Source of the DNA: Limnoglobus roseus
Lineage (GTDB): Bacteria; Planctomycetota; Planctomycetia; Gemmatales; Gemmataceae
DNA: 64,000 nt
Direction: 5' to 3'
Assembly (NCBI RefSeq): GCF_008254045.1
Contig: NZ_CP042425.1
Span: forward strand, 8,880,163 to 8,944,162
Shown: positions 52,616 through 60,873 of the stretch, in pieces
How the letters are laid out: the number at the start of each line of letters is the position of its first letter
How positions within the stretch are numbered: the stretch's first letter is position 1
The notes under the pieces: model-generated
Database searches by the model: none
What the model was told of the DNA's origin: nothing
The model's input: only the letters and a program-made list of their open reading frames with translations
Made by a program: the position numbers and the translations under genes

Positions 52616-54763
52616 GTGAAACGTCCTCCACCCGGCCGGCGAATCGGCTCGGCCCTCGTCCTCATATGCCTCGGGGCCCTCGTCGGCACGGCGCGGGGGG
52701 AAGGGTTCGACTGGCAGACGGCATCGCCGGAGAGCCAGGGGTTCTCGAAGGAGAAGTTGGACGCACTGGTCAAGGTCGTGGTCGCCAAGAAGTCGCGGGC
52801 GTTCCTCGTCGTCCGCAACGACCGCGTCGTGTCCGAGTGGTACGCCGACGGTAACGGCCCGACCAAGGCTCAGGGCACGGCCTCGCTCGCCAAGGCCATC
52901 GTCGGCGGGCTGCCCCTCGCCGTCGCCCTGACCGACGGGCGGTTGACGTTGGACGACCCGGCCGCCAAGTACGTCCGGGCGTGGAAGGACGACGCCCGCA
53001 AGTCCAAGATCACCCTCCGCCACCTCGGCTCGCACACGTCCGGGCTGGAGGACGCCGAGGCCGACGACCTGCCGCACGACAAGCTCACCGGCTGGAAGGG
53101 CGACTTCTGGAAGAGTCGGGAGCCGCCCGACGACCCGTTCACGCTCGCCCGCGACAAGGCGGCCGCGGTGACCGTCCCGGGCGAACAACTCCGGTACAGC
53201 AACCCCGGCATCGGAATCCTGACGTACTGCGTCACCGCCTCGATTCAGGGGACCCAGCACACGGACGCCCGGACGCTGCTTCGCGAGCGGGTGCTGAAAC
53301 CGATCGGGGTGGGCGACAAGGAGTGGTCCGCCGGGTACGGCAAGGCGGTGAGCGTGGACGGCCTGTCTCTCGTACCCGCCTGGGGTGGCGGGGCGTTCAC
53401 CCCGCGGGCGATGGCCCGCATCGGGCGGCTGGTTGTTCGGGCCGGGGATTGGGACGGCAAGCGGATTCTGAGCAAGGAAGCCGTGGCGGCGGTGACGGGC
53501 GATGCCGGCCTGCCGGGGCACTGCGGGATGGGGTGGTGGACGAACGCCGGCGGGCGGTACGCGGGGTTGCCGAAGGACGCCGTCTGGGGGGCGGGGGCCG
53601 GCGATCAGTTGTTGCTCGTCGTCCCCAGTTTGAACCTCGTCATGGTCCGCAACGGCCAGGCGATGGAGCCCGGACCGGGCGAACCGCCGGTCCGCAAGGA
53701 CGACGTGTTCACCCGCTACCACGACTACCGCGCCCGCACCCTGTTCGAACCGCTCGTGGCGGCCATCGCGACGGGCAACTCGCTGATCCAGCCGCCGTTG
53801 CCGCCCAGCCCGGTGATCCGGTCGATCGACTGGGCGGGGAAGGACACGATCGTCCGCCGGGCGAAGGGCAGCGACAACTGGCCGCTCACGTGGGCGGACG
53901 ACGACCACCTGTACACGGCCTACGGAGACGGGTCGGGGTTCGAACCGCTCTTGAAGGAAAAACTCGGCCTGGGGTTTGCGCGGGTCGAAGGGAGCCCGGC
54001 CGCGTTCACCGGGGTCAACCTGCGGTCCCCCACGGGGGAGCAGACGGGCCACGGCAAGGACGGCAAGAAGGCGAGCGGGCTGCTGATGGTGGACGGCGTC
54101 CTGTACCTGTTGGCCCGGAACGCCGGGAACGCGCAACTCGCCTGGTCCCGCGACCACGGGGCGACGTGGGCGTGGGCCGACTGGAAGTTCACCACCGGGT
54201 TCGGCTGCCCGACCTTCATCAACTTCGGGAAGAACTACGCCGGTGCCCGCGACGGGTACGTCTACGTCTACTCGCCCGACGCCGACAGCGCGTACCGGGC
54301 GGCCGACCGAATGTGCCTAGCCCGCGTCCCGACGGGGAAGGTCCGGGAGTGGGACGCCTACGAGTTCTTCGCCGGCCTGGGCGCGAAGGGGGAACCGATC
54401 TGGACGAAGGCCGTTGCCGACCGCGGGGCCGTGTTCGCGCACCCCGGCCGGTGCTACCGGTCCGGGGTCACGTACAACGCCGGCCTGAAGCGGTACCTGT
54501 GGGTGCAGACGCTGCCGGGCACCGAAGGGGGCAAGGCCGACACGCGGTTCGAGGGGGGCTTCGCGGTCTACGACGCGGCCGAGCCGTGGGGGCCGTGGAC
54601 GACCGCGTTCTTCACCGAGAAGTGGGACGTGGGGCCGGGCGACTCGGCGAGCTTCCCGACCAAATGGATGAGCACGGACGGCACGACCCTGTACCTGGTC
54701 TTCTCAGGGGACGACTCTTTCTCGGTCCGCCGGGCGACCGTCACCCTCCACCCGACGAAGTAA
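52616..54763 (+). CDS. Secreted beta-lactamase-fold serine hydrolase fused to a DUF4185-like domain
   Basis: 715 residues from GTG 52616 with a signal peptide (RIGSALVLICLGALVGTARG). Residues about 35-375 form a class C beta-lactamase/penicillin-binding-like domain: the SxxK nucleophile in GTASLAKAIVGG, the Tyr motif YSNPGIGILTY, and GAGAGDQLLLVVPSLN near the end. Residues about 400-715 form a beta-propeller-like domain with sialidase/DUF4185 features (LAWSRDHGATWAWADWKF, FGCPTFINFGKNYAGARDGY, PTKWMSTDGTTLYLVFSGDD). The combination suggests a surface esterase or peptidase tied to a glycan-binding propeller. It stands alone; the substrate is unknown. Confidence 0.85.
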   Translation: MKRPPPGRRIGSALVLICLGALVGTARGEGFDWQTASPESQGFSKEKLDALVKVVVAKKSRAFLVVRNDRVVSEWYADGNGPTKAQGTASLAKAIVGGLPLAVALTDGRLTLDDPAAKYVRAWKDDARKSKITLRHLGSHTSGLEDAEADDLPHDKLTGWKGDFWKSREPPDDPFTLARDKAAAVTVPGEQLRYSNPGIGILTYCVTASIQGTQHTDARTLLRERVLKPIGVGDKEWSAGYGKAVSVDGLSLVPAWGGGAFTPRAMARIGRLVVRAGDWDGKRILSKEAVAAVTGDAGLPGHCGMGWWTNAGGRYAGLPKDAVWGAGAGDQLLLVVPSLNLVMVRNGQAMEPGPGEPPVRKDDVFTRYHDYRARTLFEPLVAAIATGNSLIQPPLPPSPVIRSIDWAGKDTIVRRAKGSDNWPLTWADDDHLYTAYGDGSGFEPLLKEKLGLGFARVEGSPAAFTGVNLRSPTGEQTGHGKDGKKASGLLMVDGVLYLLARNAGNAQLAWSRDHGATWAWADWKFTTGFGCPTFINFGKNYAGARDGYVYVYSPDADSAYRAADRMCLARVPTGKVREWDAYEFFAGLGAKGEPIWTKAVADRGAVFAHPGRCYRSGVTYNAGLKRYLWVQTLPGTEGGKADTRFEGGFAVYDAAEPWGPWTTAFFTEKWDVGPGDSASFPTKWMSTDGTTLYLVFSGDDSFSVRRATVTLHPTK

Positions 54764-54859
54764 ACCCGTCCCGCGGGGGCGTTTCGCCAGACTCCCACCA
54801 CTGGTCGCGGCAATTCGGTAGCGGACCTGCAGCCTGTACCTGGCGGCGGAGGGCGGGTG

Positions 54860-55085
54860 ATGAGGGTTCGGGGGCGACTCGATCGACTAATGGCACGGGT
54901 GCGGGCGCGTCGGCCGGACGCCTCGCCGCCCACTATCGGCCTGATCGAAGTGACGCCGGGGCGGCCGGTCGGGACGGTGGGGCGGCCGGGCCCGGGAGGT
55001 CAAGTGCGACCCGGCCGCGGGCCCGCCGCCGTTGCCGTCCGGCGGGCCGCACAAGCTCATCGCCGGGCCGGCCTTCGACGTGTGA
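54860..55085 (+). pseudogene. Degenerate copy C of small protein 1
   Basis: From ATG 54860: MRVRGRLDRLMARVRARRPD, TIGLIEVTPGRPVGT. The frame shifts near 54980, then WGGRAREVKCDPAAGP and GGPHKLIAGPAFDV to the TGA at 55083. Aside from the single shift it matches the intact gene at 51961 closely. Its usual partner (small protein 2) does not follow; the sequence changes at once after the stop. Confidence 0.7.
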
Positions 55086-55270
55086 GGATGTGCCATCTCA
55101 TCAAGCCCCCTTCGGGCCGGTTATTCGGGTTGTCCGGCCCAGCCTCCTCTCCCCGTCAAGGTCTGATCACGACGAACTGAAATCGCAGTTCGGTCGCCGA
55201 CCGATGAGAGTCTCTACGCGGGTCGCCGGGCGGCCGGTGCCGGGCTTTTCCTTCCGCCGGAGGCCGCGAC

Positions 55271-55798
55271 GTGGTCGAGTCGTGCATCCACGCCGCCAAC
55301 ATCTTCTATCTCGTCTCCTACCTCGTCCGGGACATGCTCTGGCTGCGGCTGCTCACCTGTAGCGGCCTCCTGCTCGGGATCGCGTTTTTCACCTTCCAGA
55401 GCCGGCCGATGTACGGCCCGTGCGTCTGGCAAATCCTCTTCCTGGTTATCAACCTCTGGCAGATCCGGCAGCTCGTCCTGGAGCGGCGGCGGCTGAAACT
55501 CAGCCGCGAGGAGGAGGTCGTCGGCGAGGCGGCGTTCGAGGAATTGTCGCGGGAGGAGATGCTGACCCTGCTCACCCGCGTCATGTACGAGAACCCGACG
55601 CGGATCAGCAACATCCACCGGGCCAGCCGCAAGGAACTGACGCCGGAAGAGCAGGTGCTACGGGACATCGCCTTCCGCGGGCTGTCCCGCAAGGAGATGC
55701 TCAACCTGCTCACCCGCAAGCTGTGGGGGTCGCTCAATCGCGTCAACCCGGCCGCGTGGGTGAAGCGTCGGAAGACGGCCCGCGGCGGGGCGGCTTGA
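55271..55798 (+). CDS. Popeye-like membrane protein
   Basis: 175 residues from GTG 55271 with GGAGG eight bases upstream. Three hydrophobic stretches lie in the first 75 residues: CIHAANIFYLVSYLVRDMLW, LRLLTCSGLLLGIAFFTF, VWQILFLVINLWQIRQLVLE. The pattern AANxxYLxSYLVRDxLWLR and the NLWQI helix recall bacterial Popeye-domain proteins, which carry a cyclic-nucleotide-binding-like fold after the helices. Here the soluble part is only about 95 residues and repeats one motif (FEELSREEMLTLLTRVMYEN and FRGLSRKEMLNLLTRKLWG), so it is probably not a full cyclic-nucleotide domain. It lies 44 bases before the multihaem cytochrome. Confidence 0.6.
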   Translation: MVESCIHAANIFYLVSYLVRDMLWLRLLTCSGLLLGIAFFTFQSRPMYGPCVWQILFLVINLWQIRQLVLERRRLKLSREEEVVGEAAFEELSREEMLTLLTRVMYENPTRISNIHRASRKELTPEEQVLRDIAFRGLSRKEMLNLLTRKLWGSLNRVNPAAWVKRRKTARGGAA

Positions 55799-55842
55799 AC
55801 ACCCGCAGACCCGGTTCGGTTCGCGGCAGCAAGGAGGCGGCG

Positions 55843-58728
55843 ATGGCGGGCACGACCCTACGACGACGGTACGCGGCCGGGGTCGGCATCGTGGTCGTCG
55901 CCCTGTCCGGTGTCTTGTACAGTTCGGCCGAGACGACACCGGCCGCGGGGCAAGATTACGGCCGGCCCGCCGGGCTGCCGCTGCCGTCGAGCGTGCCGCT
56001 CGCGAAGTTCGAGGAGAAGCTGTTCTCGTTCCTGAACGACCGCGAGTACGTCCGCCTCGGCTGGCGGCCGGACAAGGGCGTCCGCGACACCGGGCCGTTC
56101 CTCGACGGCAAGTCCTACGGCACCCACCCGGCCGTGCGGGTGTACTACTCGCCGGGCGTGGTGAAGTGGCTGGTCGGCGGCCGCGTGGGGAAGATTCCCG
56201 ACGGCGAGATGATCGTCAAGGAGCAGTACCCCGCCCCGGCCGCCCGCCACCGCGGCAAGTCGGAGGCCGTCCTGCGGGCGAGCCTCGAGTCGTGGACGGT
56301 CATGGTGAAGGACTCGGCCGGGTCGCACGACGGCTGGTTCTGGAGCAACCCGACCGCGGGCCAGTGCGTCGTCGATAGCCACCAGGACCCGTTCCCGTAC
56401 CCGGTCTCCGGGTTCGGCCAGTACTGCGTGCGGTGCCACGCCTCGACGCGGTCGCCAGGGGCCGAGGCCAGCGGCGCGAACAACGAGTACACGTTCGCGT
56501 CGCTGCGGAACATCGCCGGCTTCCCCGGCGAGCCGATCCTGTTCCGGGTGGACGACTCCTGGCGGGAAGACGCACGCAAGGCGAAGGCCGAGCCCAAGCA
56601 AGACGCGCACCCGTCGTGCGCCCGGCCGAAGGCCGTGGAGCGACCCGCCCGCCCGGCCGACCTCGGGTTCCTGAACTTCTTCAACTCGATCGGCAGCCTC
56701 GAGCCGGCGGCCTTACGGCGGTTACCGCCGGAGACGCACGACTGGGCCGTCGCCCGCCGCGACGGGTCGCGGGAGTTCGTCACGTCCAACCAGTGCATGA
56801 GCTGCCACGCCGGGCTGATGGCCCCGTTCGGGCCGTCAATGTACGTGCCGGCGGGCAAGACGGCCGAGTACGGGGCGGCCGGGTGGGACGTGTCGCCCTA
56901 CGGCGAGTGGCGGTGGACGCCGATGGGGCTGGCCGGCCGTGACCCGGTGTTCTTCGCGCAACTCGAAACCGAGATGCGACTGCTCCGCGACGACTACCGG
57001 CACGACCCCGCCCGCGGCCGGGAACTGAGCGAGACGCTGACCGACACCTGCCTGAAGTGCCACGGCTCGATGGGGCACCGGGAGTTCCACCGGGAGCACC
57101 CGGGGGCGAAGTTCACCCTCGACCACGCCCTCGCGATCGCCGACCCGGCCGACCACCCGGGGGCCGGCGACGCCCGGTACGGTGCGTTAGCCCGCGACGG
57201 CGTGAGTTGCGCCGTCTGCCACCGGATGCAGCCGAAGCCCCAGCCGGCCTGCGACCCGCGGCCGTACCTGCAATTCTTCATCGAAACCGCGACCACCGGC
57301 GACTTCACCGTTGGCCCGAAGGGGGACCTGTACGGCCCGATCGCCAACGACCAGATCGCCCCCTACGCAATGGAGCACGCGACCGGACGGAGGCCGAAGC
57401 ACAGCCCGTTCCTGAAGTCGGCGCAGCTCTGCGGCACCTGCCACACGGTCACGCTGCCGAACGTCGATCGGCCGATCGCCCCCACCGACCCGCCGGACGA
57501 ACTGGCCGCCCTGCAAACGGTGCCGGCGTACCGCCGGTTCCACCACCACGTGGAGCAATCGACGTACCTGGAGTGGCTGAACAGCGAGTACGAGAACGAG
57601 ATCGACAAGGCGAACCCGAAGGCGAAGACCTGCCAGGACTGCCACATGGCGACCGGCCTGACGGACGCCCGCCGCGGGCTCGACCGGTCGCCGCTGCGGA
57701 CCCGGATCGCCGCGATCCAGGACGACACGTACCCGGAGGCCGAGAACCTCGCACCGCACGCCGACCTGCACGTGCGGGTTCGCGAGGACGGCAGCTACCG
57801 CCGGCACAACTTTTCCGGCCTGAACGTGTTCCTCCTCGAGCTGTTCAACCAGTTCGACGACGTGCTCGGCGTCCGCAAGGACAACTTCATGACCGGGTCG
57901 AAGGAGGACGTGTCGAACGCCATCCAGAACTTCGTGGAGACGGCCCGCCGCGACACGGCCGACGTGCGAGTGGCGGCCGCGTGGCCGGGGCTGAACCGGC
58001 TGACGGCCCGCGTCGCGGTGCGGAACAAGGCCGGCCACCGCTTCCCCAGCGGGGTCGGGTTCCGCCGGGCGTTTCTGGAACTCACCGTGTACCAGCCGGC
58101 CCGCGGGGGCCAGCCGGAGCGGGTGGTGTGGGCGTCCGGCCAGACCAACGCGCTCGGCGTGCTGATCGGGGCCGACGGCCGGCCGCTGCCGACCGAGTTC
58201 TTCGACCGCGACGCGGCGACCGGGTCGCAACTGTACCAGCCGCACTACGAGGTGATCACGTCGCCGGACCAAGTGCAGGTGTACGAGACGCTGCTGCTGA
58301 ACGCGAAGGGGGAGTTCACGACGAGTTTCGTCCGCGGCTGCCGCACGGTGAAGGACAACCGCCTCCTGCCGCGGGGGTGGAAGCCCGACGGCCCCGGCCC
58401 GGGCCTGACCGGCCGTTACCTGCAGGCCACCCACCCCGACGCCGTGGCGTCGGCCGACCGCGACTATGCCACCGGCAGCGGCGGCGACGAGGTGACGTAC
58501 CAGATCGAACTGCCGCGGGCAATCGACGTCACGGACCTGGAAGTGCGGGCCACACTGTACTACCAGGCCCTGCCGCCGTACTACCTGCGGAACCTGTTCG
58601 CGGCCGCCCCCGACGGTCCGGCAACGGCCCGCCTCCACGCGATGGCGAGCCACCTCGACCTGCGGGCGTCGCCGGTCCGTGACTGGAAGCTGCCTGTGGC
58701 TTCGGCCACGACCAGGCTGAAGCGATAA
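55843..58728 (+). CDS. Six-haem cytochrome c with an N-terminal P460-like domain
   Basis: 961 residues from ATG 55843 with AAGGAGG six bases upstream, and a signal-anchor AAGVGIVVVALSGVLYSSAE. Residues about 60-180 resemble cytochrome P460 (YGTHPAVRVYYSPGVVKWLV, KDSAGSHDGWFWSNP). CxxCH haem sites follow: CVRCH, CMSCH, CLKCH, CAVCH, CGTCH, CQDCH, six in all, plus extra histidines. The last 300 residues are beta-rich (RVAVRNKAGHRFPSGVGFRR). GHRFPSG is common at the end of periplasmic multihaem oxidoreductases. It likely performs electron transfer or oxidation of a small nitrogen compound in the periplasm; the substrate is not evident. Its start is close behind the Popeye-like gene. Confidence 0.85.
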   Translation: MAGTTLRRRYAAGVGIVVVALSGVLYSSAETTPAAGQDYGRPAGLPLPSSVPLAKFEEKLFSFLNDREYVRLGWRPDKGVRDTGPFLDGKSYGTHPAVRVYYSPGVVKWLVGGRVGKIPDGEMIVKEQYPAPAARHRGKSEAVLRASLESWTVMVKDSAGSHDGWFWSNPTAGQCVVDSHQDPFPYPVSGFGQYCVRCHASTRSPGAEASGANNEYTFASLRNIAGFPGEPILFRVDDSWREDARKAKAEPKQDAHPSCARPKAVERPARPADLGFLNFFNSIGSLEPAALRRLPPETHDWAVARRDGSREFVTSNQCMSCHAGLMAPFGPSMYVPAGKTAEYGAAGWDVSPYGEWRWTPMGLAGRDPVFFAQLETEMRLLRDDYRHDPARGRELSETLTDTCLKCHGSMGHREFHREHPGAKFTLDHALAIADPADHPGAGDARYGALARDGVSCAVCHRMQPKPQPACDPRPYLQFFIETATTGDFTVGPKGDLYGPIANDQIAPYAMEHATGRRPKHSPFLKSAQLCGTCHTVTLPNVDRPIAPTDPPDELAALQTVPAYRRFHHHVEQSTYLEWLNSEYENEIDKANPKAKTCQDCHMATGLTDARRGLDRSPLRTRIAAIQDDTYPEAENLAPHADLHVRVREDGSYRRHNFSGLNVFLLELFNQFDDVLGVRKDNFMTGSKEDVSNAIQNFVETARRDTADVRVAAAWPGLNRLTARVAVRNKAGHRFPSGVGFRRAFLELTVYQPARGGQPERVVWASGQTNALGVLIGADGRPLPTEFFDRDAATGSQLYQPHYEVITSPDQVQVYETLLLNAKGEFTTSFVRGCRTVKDNRLLPRGWKPDGPGPGLTGRYLQATHPDAVASADRDYATGSGGDEVTYQIELPRAIDVTDLEVRATLYYQALPPYYLRNLFAAAPDGPATARLHAMASHLDLRASPVRDWKLPVASATTRLKR

Positions 58729-58737
58729 CTTTGGGTC

Positions 58738-58930
58738 GCGAAGGTGCGGGCAAGTCGCCCGGACGCCTCGCCGCTCACCATCGTCCTAGTCGAGGCGCCA
58801 TCGGGCCAACCTGCCGGCGCACGGGTGGTGTGGACCGGGATCGCCCGCGAGGTCACCGACAACCCGGCCCACGGCCCCTGCCCCGGGCGGTCGGCACAAG
58901 ATCATCCTCGGCCCCGCGTTCGACGTGTGA
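58738..58930 (+). pseudogene. Degenerate copy D of small protein 1 (5'-truncated)
   Basis: Starts inside the protein: VAKVRASRPDASPLTIVLVE, then ARVVWTGIAREVTDNPA. Frame changes follow, but the last bases still encode ILGPAFDV (GCGTTCGACGTGTGA). The first dozen codons are missing, replaced by the end of the cytochrome gene ten bases upstream. Confidence 0.7.
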
Positions 58931-58942
58931 AAGGGAGACCGA

Positions 58943-59209
58943 ATGTCGGCGCGACTGCGGCACGGGTGCGGCGGGCCTCGCCGCCGGCGTGGCGGGCGTC
59001 GTGTTCGTCCTCGAGACGACGCCGACCGACCGACCGGCCGGTGAGTGCGGGCGGACGGGGCGACCGAGGTCCTCGTCTACGACCCGGCCGGGCCCAAGCC
59101 GGACTGCCGGTTCCCCGACAACCCCCTCGTCCTCGGCGGCGAGATCGACCCGTTCGCCCGCGACCCCGAACTGCGAGCGGCGTGCCGATTTGTCCCGGCG
59201 GGATGCTAG
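58943..59209 (+). pseudogene. Degenerate copy D of small protein 2
   Basis: ATG 58943 begins MSARLRHGCGG; other frames continue VVFVLETTPTDRPAGE, TEVLVYDPAGPKPDCRFPDN and LVLGGEIDPFARDPELRAAC to TAG at 59207. A TGA stands in the middle (after PTDRPAGE in one frame). The stop-to-start spacer TGAAAGGGAGACCGA is the same as in the other pairs. Confidence 0.7.
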
Positions 59210-59487
59210 CACGACCCACGACCAGTCCAGCGTCTCCCTGCCGGCGGTGTCAAACTCCACGTCCCAGTCACAGCCCGTGTCGTCAAATTACGACGTGCGG
59301 TATATGCCGCTCGGCCAGGTCGTGTCTGGACCGGCGAGGGTTGTGCCCATTTCGACGCAGACAATCATGCGGCTGAATGCGGTCGAAGACTTGCGGCCGG
59401 ACCATTTAGGGTTACCGCTCTCGAAGCGGCACATCGACGCGGTCGGCGAAGATGGGGGCAATTTTCCCGGCGGCGAACTCCGATGGG

Positions 59488-60759
59488 TCATCGGCCGAGG
59501 ACGATGGCGGGGCGGGCGAGGACGTTCTTGGCGACCGCGCCGTAGTGGTCCGACCGCCAGTAGCGTTGCAGGTCCTTCGCGGACATCAGTTGCAGGCCGG
59601 GCGTGGCCAGGGCCGGGTTGCACAGGACGTACAGGTCCTCCCCCGCGACGTAGCCGACGAGGGCGAGCGTGTGCCCGGCCTCGCCGCCCGGGTACTCCGC
59701 CCCGGTGTACTTGAAGTCGACGACGAGCGGGCGGCCGGCGTCGAGCTCGCCGCGGGCGAACGCCGCAGCCTTCACGAACCCATCGGCGTCGGGCGTGAAC
59801 GTGACCAGCTTCCAGCGGAGGGCGAGTTTCTCCGACGCCTTCAACAGGTCGCCCCAGTCCGTGCCCGTGCCGGGCGGCGACGGGCACAGCCGCTTGACGT
59901 CCCAGCCGCCGACCGGCTTGCCCTGGGCGCGGGCGAGCATGGCGCAACTCGTCGCCCCGCAGTTGTTCCACCCCTGGTGGACGTGCGGCACCGTCACCAG
60001 GGCGAACCGGCCCGGTTCGGGCTTCCGGTCGCGGTACGCGGTCAGTTTGAGGAGGTCGGCCCCCTGTTGCGCGGCCAGTTGATCGCTCGGTTGCGTTGGC
60101 GGCCCGATCGGACCGACCGACTTCGTCCGGGCGACGCGCGTCCAGCACTTCCGGGCCTGCTCGGTCTCGCCGGCCCGGAAGTGAATTTCGCCCAGCACGA
60201 CGTGCCCCGAGGGGTCGTTCAGCTCGGCCGCGCGTTCGGCGAGCCTGCGGGCTTCCTTCGCGTCGGCGGGAACGCCGTCGCCGGCCAGGTAGACCATCGC
60301 GGCCGTGGACGCGGACCGCCCGTGCCCCCTCGCGGCCGCCCGCGTCCAGGCGGCGAGGGCCTTCGGCACGTCTTGGTCCACCCCCAGCCCGGCGAAGTAG
60401 CACTGGCCGAGGTTCCAGGCCGCGGCGGTGGACTGGCCGGCGGCCGCCTTGAAGTACCCGGCGGCGATCTCCGGGCTCCGCTGGACCCCCAAGCCCTCGA
60501 AGTACATCCAGCCGACGAAGTCCTGGGCGTCGGCGTAGCCGCGGTCGGCGGCCGGGTGCGCCCACCGCAGGGCCTCGGCGTAGTCCCGCTTGACGCCGGC
60601 CCCGTCGCGGTAGCGGTACGCGAGGGCCAGTCCCGCGCGGGCGTCGCCCCGCCCGGCCTTCGCGATCAGGTCTTGCGGCAGCGGGTCGTCCCCCCACGCC
60701 GGGGCGAGGGTCGCCAGCGCCGCGAGGGCGGTCCACAGTAGTGGCGTGAGGTGCCTCAT
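59488..60759 (-). CDS. Secreted SEL1-repeat protein with a C39-type cysteine protease domain
   Basis: 423 residues with a signal peptide (LTPLLWTALAALATLAPAWG). SEL1/TPR-like repeats span about residues 25-215: ARAGLALAYRYRDGAGVKRD, AQDFVGWMYFEGLGVQRSPE, AWNLGQCYFAGLGVDQDVPK. A papain-like C39 domain follows (about 250-423) with Cys in VHQGWNNCGATSCAMLARAQ, His in GGEAGHTLALVGYVAG and the Asn/Asp partner in LYVLCNPALATPGLQLM. C39 domains usually trim leader peptides inside ABC exporters; a free secreted one joined to SEL1 repeats is more likely a peptidase for a partner held by the repeats. Confidence 0.85.
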   Translation of the reverse strand: MRHLTPLLWTALAALATLAPAWGDDPLPQDLIAKAGRGDARAGLALAYRYRDGAGVKRDYAEALRWAHPAADRGYADAQDFVGWMYFEGLGVQRSPEIAAGYFKAAAGQSTAAAWNLGQCYFAGLGVDQDVPKALAAWTRAAARGHGRSASTAAMVYLAGDGVPADAKEARRLAERAAELNDPSGHVVLGEIHFRAGETEQARKCWTRVARTKSVGPIGPPTQPSDQLAAQQGADLLKLTAYRDRKPEPGRFALVTVPHVHQGWNNCGATSCAMLARAQGKPVGGWDVKRLCPSPPGTGTDWGDLLKASEKLALRWKLVTFTPDADGFVKAAAFARGELDAGRPLVVDFKYTGAEYPGGEAGHTLALVGYVAGEDLYVLCNPALATPGLQLMSAKDLQRYWRSDHYGAVAKNVLARPAIVLGR

Positions 60760-60873
60760 GGTTCACTCGCCCCGTCTGTCACAGACGACCGTCACGTCGT
60801 CCTTCTGCTCCCAGCCGGGCGTGCTCCGCCCCGCGGTCATGTATAGCTCCGCTCCATCCGGCCCGCCCGCCAA

